A stretch of 64,000 bases of DNA. Source: Pedobacter foliorum (lineage in GTDB: Bacteria; Bacteroidota; Bacteroidia; Sphingobacteriales; Sphingobacteriaceae). Below the pieces are notes generated by a model. The model was given only the letters and a program-made list of their open reading frames with translations, was not told the DNA's origin and ran no database searches. Location: NCBI RefSeq assembly GCF_013266735.1, contig NZ_JABSNU010000002.1, positions 186,001 to 250,000 on the forward strand, written 5' to 3'. The translations under genes were made by a program, and so were the position numbers. Positions 59,643 to 64,000 of the stretch are shown here, piece by piece (the stretch's first letter is position 1; each line of letters begins with the position of its first letter).

Positions 59643-59796
59643 TTAGTGTTCTCATCAAGGCAAAGATTCTATATTTTAAGGATAATTCGGGAGATTTATA
59701 AGGATAAGAATTGATTAATTTTTGCATATCTTAGAATAATGACTTCATTCTAGCAGGTCTTAGAGAAAGGTCTGCTAAAATCAAATCAAGATACTT

Positions 59797-61320
59797 ATGC
59801 CTAAAATAATAAAGTTAACTCTCTTATGCATATGCGGCCTTTTGTTTTTTTTGTCATGTAAACCGTTTGACGCCATAGTAATAGGTACGCCTATTATAAA
59901 AGCAGGTACAGCTAAAATAACAGGAAGGATAACGAGTAAGAATGACGTTAATAAGGATAGCATTTATGTGAATATTTTTGTTCCACATCCAATTACGGGA
60001 GAGGTGGTTCAATATAAAGCGCTTGCTGATCGATCAGGGAAGTTCTCGATTGACGTTGATGTGGAAACGAATATCTCTCTAATTGGCTTATACACAAGTT
60101 TGAAGCCGTATAAATCTCTTCTTATTAAATTGACAAGCGGCGGTGTTACAAACGTTGATGTCGCTTATGATTCGAATTTTGGTTTCGAAAAGATTAACAT
60201 TACACCAACTGGTATGACTCAAAATGATATGAAACGAGGTTTGGAGGTTATAGGTGAAATGATTGAACTTAAGCCTAATAAGGCACCAGAACCTCTGTAT
60301 AACAAAAACCCGAATGAATTTCTGGATCAAGCTAAGGCTAGTGTGTTGAGAAGATTAGAGCTTTTAAATAAAGATTCATTAATATCAAAGGAATTTAAAG
60401 GAATTCTGTCTAAAGATTTTCGGATATGGATATATAACGTACATGCTTTTGATTACGAAGCAGCGATGAGGCTTAATTATCGAAACGTTTCTCAGGATCG
60501 CTTCAATGAGCCTGTTATCAAGAAGGTTGATAGGTCGTATTATCGTTTTTTGAAAGATTTTAATCTTAATGATCCACAGTATCTAATTTGTTCTTCATTC
60601 TGGGAGTTTCAAAAAACAATCCTTCAAAATGAAATAATAGGGCTCCCTGAGATAGGAGAGAGTGACATTCCCTCTTGGTTAGCAAAGGTGAAAGTTGTTT
60701 TGTCGGATTTAGTCGGATTCAAAGATGGCCAATATTATGATGTTTTAGCTGCTAATGCCTATGGCAGACAGCTAAATGAAGAGGTAAAACCATTGAGCGA
60801 AAAGCAAAAAACGAACATTGCTGCCTATTGGAAAAAAGGAGAAATTGCAAAGATACTATTGCGAAAAAACCAACAGGTTGTTGAATTAGACAAATTCAAA
60901 TCACCTGTTGTGGTAAACGACATCTCATCAGTTCCTGACGATAAAGTTATGGAAACAATTGTGGCTAAACATAAGGGTAAGGTTGTTTTTATTGACCTTT
61001 GGGCAACATGGTGTGGCCCTTGCCTAGATGCAATGAAGCAATTCGGAAGTGCAAAGGGGGAATTTCATGATAAGGCTGTTGCATTTGTGTATTTAACAAA
61101 CGCTTCTTCTCCTCGAAAGCTATGGGAAGAAAAAATTAAAGGAATAGGAAGTGAACATTATTATCTGAAAGACACTCAGTGGGAATACATCATGAACCAT
61201 TTTGGGCTCGAATATATTCCGTCATATCTATTGTATAATAAAGAAGGTGTGTTCATCAATAAAGTTTCAGCCTTTCCTGGAAATGAAAAAGTGAAAGCGA
61301 TGATTAACGGCCTGTTGTGA
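59797..61320 (+). CDS. Thioredoxin-like (TlpA-type) lipoprotein
   Basis: The 507-residue protein has a lipobox at LFFLSCKPF. The N-terminal beta domain (residues about 25-135: AKITGRITSKNDVNKDSIYV, ADRSGKFSIDVDVET) is carboxypeptidase-regulatory or DUF4369-like. A helical middle region (140-370) follows, then a TlpA-type thioredoxin domain (about 380-507) with active site W405-C406-G-P-C409 in FIDLWATWCGPCLDAMKQF and cis-Pro in LEYIPSYLLYN. It is probably a periplasmic thiol-disulphide reductase on the outer or inner membrane. It may maintain cytochrome or envelope cysteines; a partner is not evident. It is separately transcribed after the lipid A pair. Confidence 0.9.
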   Translation: MPKIIKLTLLCICGLLFFLSCKPFDAIVIGTPIIKAGTAKITGRITSKNDVNKDSIYVNIFVPHPITGEVVQYKALADRSGKFSIDVDVETNISLIGLYTSLKPYKSLLIKLTSGGVTNVDVAYDSNFGFEKINITPTGMTQNDMKRGLEVIGEMIELKPNKAPEPLYNKNPNEFLDQAKASVLRRLELLNKDSLISKEFKGILSKDFRIWIYNVHAFDYEAAMRLNYRNVSQDRFNEPVIKKVDRSYYRFLKDFNLNDPQYLICSSFWEFQKTILQNEIIGLPEIGESDIPSWLAKVKVVLSDLVGFKDGQYYDVLAANAYGRQLNEEVKPLSEKQKTNIAAYWKKGEIAKILLRKNQQVVELDKFKSPVVVNDISSVPDDKVMETIVAKHKGKVVFIDLWATWCGPCLDAMKQFGSAKGEFHDKAVAFVYLTNASSPRKLWEEKIKGIGSEHYYLKDTQWEYIMNHFGLEYIPSYLLYNKEGVFINKVSAFPGNEKVKAMINGLL

Positions 61321-61352
61321 AATGAGTAATTCCAGCTTAAAAATAGCAACAG

Positions 61353-61553
61353 TTAATCTATATCGAGAATATCTCCAGGTTTGCAATCTAGCACTCTACA
61401 TATTGCTTCCAGCGTATCAAATCTGACGCCTTTTGCCTTTCCTGTTTTTAAAATGGAGAGGTTAACTATGGTTAGACCAACTTTCTCGGAAAGTTCTGTT
61501 AAAGACATTTTGCGTTTGGCGAGCATTACATCTAAATTTATGATTATAGGCAT
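61353..61553 (-). CDS. XRE-family HTH regulator (Cro/C1 type)
   Basis: The 66-residue protein is a single HTH domain: MLAKRKMSLTELSEKVGLTI, VNLSILKTGKAKGVRFDTLE, AICRVLDCKPGDILDID. It is of the YozG-like type, usually found beside a DUF2975 membrane protein, as here with a 5-base gap. It probably senses or reports on the DUF2975 protein and controls the pair; a perfect 18-bp inverted repeat upstream of the operon could be its operator. Confidence 0.95.
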   Translation of the reverse strand: MPIIINLDVMLAKRKMSLTELSEKVGLTIVNLSILKTGKAKGVRFDTLEAICRVLDCKPGDILDID

Positions 61554-61558
61554 ATGAG

Positions 61559-62209
61559 TTAAATAAAGGATTCGTTTTCTTGCTTCATATTTACACCTGC
61601 TTTAAAGGCTAAAGCAAAAGCTAAGAGTGCTAGTCCTACTAGGGTTTCTGATCCGATTAAGCCTGTTCCATTTTGTAGCAGATAGCCGGAATCGTTAAGA
61701 TGTAATTTCTCAATACAATTAATGAATAATTCCTGTGTTATCCATCTTATAATTGGAAGTAATATTAATGTAATCGCTCCAAATAGAATCATGGTCGCAT
61801 TTCTCTTTGTAAACACCTCATCTTTATTAAAGGAGTTAAATAGTTTTTTGATACAGTAAATTATTAGGCCAATGAGTAGCCAATAAATTAGCTGCGAAAT
61901 TTGGAACAAAATGGCTGGAAATGAAAATAATTCGCTATGGGACTTAAATCTTAAATGAATTAGAGATTGATTAGTTGGTTGAACTACTACTATGTTGTTG
62001 AACCATTTATCCAAAGCTTGAGCGGACACTTGATCTTGAACTTTGTTTTTAGCTATAACGTCATAAATCTGATAATCTCTGGTACTATTACTCATTGTAG
62101 GAGCTCCAGAAGAGAATAATTTTATGACTAGAAAAAACACATAAAGTACCAATATTACGGAGGCTAAAGAATTAAGGAATTTGATGATTTTGTTGTCGGA
62201 TAGTCTCAT
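61559..62209 (-). CDS. DUF2975 membrane protein
   Basis: The 216-residue protein has four TM helices (LASVILVLYVFFLVIKLFSS, LFQISQLIYWLLIGLIIYCI, MILFGAITLILLPIIRWITQ, TLVGLALLAFALAFKAGVNM), with long external segments of which the first has VVVQPTNQSLIHLRF. It matches the DUF2975 family in size, topology, the FNKDEVFTKRNATMI loop and its XRE partner gene. The function is unknown; the pair is a frequent, often duplicated, unit in Bacteroidota and Firmicutes. ATG at 62209 fits. Confidence 0.92.
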   Translation of the reverse strand: MRLSDNKIIKFLNSLASVILVLYVFFLVIKLFSSGAPTMSNSTRDYQIYDVIAKNKVQDQVSAQALDKWFNNIVVVQPTNQSLIHLRFKSHSELFSFPAILFQISQLIYWLLIGLIIYCIKKLFNSFNKDEVFTKRNATMILFGAITLILLPIIRWITQELFINCIEKLHLNDSGYLLQNGTGLIGSETLVGLALLAFALAFKAGVNMKQENESFI

Positions 62210-62242
62210 GTTTATTAGAGTTAATTCAAAACAAAAGTAAAG

Positions 62243-62290
62243 ATTATTTAAAATAAAACAACTAATTATTATTGTTTTATTTTAAATAAT
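62243..62290. repeat. Perfect 18-bp inverted repeat upstream of the DUF2975/XRE operon
   Basis: The arm attatttaaaataaaaca at 62243-62260 pairs exactly with 62273-62290 across a 12-base spacer. It stands 33 bases before the DUF2975 start and 80 after the stop of the beta-helix gene (both minus strand). It could be an XRE operator or a terminator for the upstream gene; its extreme AT content makes chance structure easier. Confidence 0.75.
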
Positions 62291-62370
62291 TAAATTTTAT
62301 CAATAATATGGCTACTGGGGTCTTTTGGTGGAAAGGTTAGAAAGGCGAAAAAAAAGCGCAAACATTACAA

Positions 62371-64000
62371 TTAATTAGTCTTAACCTTTATATCCTTGAA
62401 CATGAACGGATTGTCACTGATTCTCAGCGCTTTCTTACTTGCGGTAGTGATGTTCTTGAGAATAATCTCATTAGTTTTGATATAGGGGAACTTTTCCTGA
62501 TAGGTACTGTCTGTCATTTCCGGATTGAAATTGGTGAAAATGGAAGGTCCCTGGTAATTATCCGAATGCTTAGAATCGTCAATTCTGAGATTTTCAATGG
62601 TGATCCGTTCCGGCATATAGCACGTATAGCCGAAATCATGCTGACCTGAATAAGATCCGCTTATCAGGGAAGCGCTGATGGGTTTGCCGCCTGCTGGCAC
62701 AAAGACGCAGTTACGAATCACCAGCTCTCCCTGCCAAGTACTGCCGTAGTCGGAGCGCAGGTTGACAAAGCTTCGTCCATTGACAGTGGAGTTTTCGATT
62801 GTTAAGAGTCCACTGCCAATGGCATTGATCCCCATGTGTCCAAGGGTTGAGTTGCGGATGGTGGCGTTGGCAACCCCTTGGTGCGCATCAAATCGGGAGA
62901 GTGTACAACTATCATAAAGGAGATTTTTGCAAAAGTTTGAGCCTAAAATCCCCCAATACTTATTGTCGTTGATGTCGTTGGTCTGGCTGCAATTCAGGAA
63001 AGATACATTAAGGGCACGGTTGACAGAAAGGTCGTAGGTGCCCATTGTTACAGGTTTACCTGCTGCACCGATAGTGCTATAGGTTAGGTGTCCGGTTAGG
63101 ATGGTGTTTTTTACCGTTACATAGGCGCAGTCACCGATGCTAATGAAGCCTCCATATGGCGCACCTTGGTCTCCTTCGCCCTTGATGTGATGTTGCAAGC
63201 CTTCAATAAGCACGTGGGATCGTCTGATCGCTATGTTCCGATTATAATACGTGTATTTTGATTCGGCTTTATTGGCAATTGTGGTGAAGTGGCCTCCGGT
63301 GATTTTCAGCAGATTCTCATCGATGGGTAGAGCGGTGAGATCTGTGATCTGTTCGAAATCCCAGATGATTGGTGCATTCATATCCACGTTGCCGTTTTTG
63401 TCTGCCAGAAAGATATCGGTTTGCGAAGAGCCATTGTTTTGGTTTAGTCCAAACCGGATGTATTGTTTTACGTTGGAATTTGTGACCGTGATTAAACATG
63501 GGCCGGGTAAAGACACAGCGATTTTTTCCTGGTTCCTCTTAAGTGAGGATATCGTTTTCAGTTTAAACGGTTTTAATGATGAACTCATTGTGAAAACAGA
63601 TGCATCGCGATTTTCTACTTCGGTATCATCAATGATGAAGGCCGCCGTGCCGAAATCTGTGTCCGTTTGGATGAACGCTGTGCGTTCCTTCCCTCCAATA
63701 TAGTAGGTGGCTCCAGAGTCGGCTTTAACCAAAAGGCCGTGCAGGTTGGCAAATGCATGGGTTGCGGCGATAACATCCATATCATCAGTCTTTCCATTGC
63801 CTTTAGCACCGAAGTCACTGTAGTGAACAAATCCGGCGGCTTTAAACTTAAGAACTTCCTTTGGTGATACGTTGATCTGTAATTCCTCGTTGTTGTTGGT
63901 GTATACCTGGGTTTTATGCTCCTGAGATGTGATCACTACATTATTTTCAAGTGCGGCTTTATTCTGTGCCTGCGTTACCAATACACAGTTTAAAAAGAGG
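62371..64000 (-). CDS. Secreted right-handed beta-helix protein (pectate lyase/GH28-like fold), 5' end outside window
   Basis: The frame is open to base 64000 and the ATG lies outside the window; TTG at 63981 is not the start. The last visible bases encode LFLNCVLVTQAQNKAAL, the end of a Sec signal with cleavage near AQA. The mature part has a pectate-lyase_3-like N-terminus (VHYSDFGAKGNGKTDDMDVI, then AATHAFANLHGLLVKADSGA) and repeating parallel-beta-helix segments: IRNSTLGHMGINAIGSG, LTIENSTVNGRSFVNLRSD, and LVIRNCVFVPAGG. Such folds carry lyases, GH28-type hydrolases and epimerases; the active site cannot be named here. The gene is more GC-rich than its neighbours. Confidence 0.85.
   Translation of the reverse strand, partial: LFLNCVLVTQAQNKAALENNVVITSQEHKTQVYTNNNEELQINVSPKEVLKFKAAGFVHYSDFGAKGNGKTDDMDVIAATHAFANLHGLLVKADSGATYYIGGKERTAFIQTDTDFGTAAFIIDDTEVENRDASVFTMSSSLKPFKLKTISSLKRNQEKIAVSLPGPCLITVTNSNVKQYIRFGLNQNNGSSQTDIFLADKNGNVDMNAPIIWDFEQITDLTALPIDENLLKITGGHFTTIANKAESKYTYYNRNIAIRRSHVLIEGLQHHIKGEGDQGAPYGGFISIGDCAYVTVKNTILTGHLTYSTIGAAGKPVTMGTYDLSVNRALNVSFLNCSQTNDINDNKYWGILGSNFCKNLLYDSCTLSRFDAHQGVANATIRNSTLGHMGINAIGSGLLTIENSTVNGRSFVNLRSDYGSTWQGELVIRNCVFVPAGGKPISASLISGSYSGQHDFGYTCYMPERITIENLRIDDSKHSDNYQGPSIFTNFNPEMTDSTYQEKFPYIKTNEIILKNITTASKKALRISDNPFMFKDIKVKTN

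Overview
The window looks like a chromosomal segment of a Bacteroidota bacterium of the Sphingobacteriaceae (Pedobacter-like). Pointers are a SusC/SusD pair followed by a train of Sphingobacteria-type surface lipoproteins, AT-rich sequence, promoters of the Bacteroidota type (TAnnTTTG), weak Shine-Dalgarno sites, many lipobox and Sec signal peptides, a fatty-acid hydroxylase of the sphingolipid kind, and an intergenic palindrome built on CGTCATCCTGAATTTATTTC. The genus is an inference; no rRNA gene is present.

Layout. 1-10183: the right part of a polysaccharide-utilisation-type locus, namely the C-terminal part of SusC, then SusD, a fasciclin lipoprotein, an IPT/TIG plus repeat-propeller lipoprotein, a phosphatase-fold/LamG lipoprotein with lost metal ligands, a DUF1735/CBM6 lipoprotein and a PKD lipoprotein; it closes with a strong shared terminator. 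10230-12843 (minus): a quinone/electrophile-stress type operon (ring-cleaving dioxygenase, carboxylesterase, pirin, degenerate receiver). 12968-16207: a kinase-like domain fused to an Omp85-type barrel, and a fatty-acid hydroxylase. 16583-24799: GH20 hexosaminidase, small proteins, a repeat region with a nested transposon-like element, and two tandem GH95-type enzymes. 25277-32249: a four-gene heme/Tat operon (DUF1549/DUF1553 cytochrome, DUF1501, NHL propeller, and a DUF2231-cytochrome-LRR composite). 32394-42620: DUF4142, a PAS histidine kinase, an autoregulated TetR/small protein/MFS operon, an outer membrane barrel, a thioredoxin-reductase-like flavoprotein, the metNIQ methionine importer and a cupin. 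42994-50257: a GH78-like rhamnosidase, a PhyH oxygenase, an AraC regulator and a large propeller/heme protein. 50437-53317: a His-rich lipoprotein, a pyruvate oxidase, a lipoprotein, and tRNA-Thr. 53582-57162: a TonB-type outer membrane protein and DoxX, divergent from a membrane-anchored winged-helix regulator. 57224-62209: a PAP2/phosphoethanolamine-transferase pair (lipid A remodelling), a TlpA-like thioredoxin lipoprotein, and a DUF2975/XRE pair. 62371-64000: a beta-helix protein of different base composition, cut by the window edge.

How it works together: most of the window is cell-envelope biology. It codes for glycan capture and trimming (SusCD set, GH20, GH95 x2, GH78), extracytoplasmic redox chemistry with c-type hemes, and outer-membrane and lipid A modification, with local regulators (TetR, AraC, XRE, a ToxR-like regulator of reversed topology, a PAS kinase). 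The least explained parts are the heme/Tat operon, the kinase-like/Omp85 fusion and the reversed ToxR-like regulator with its direct-repeat array.
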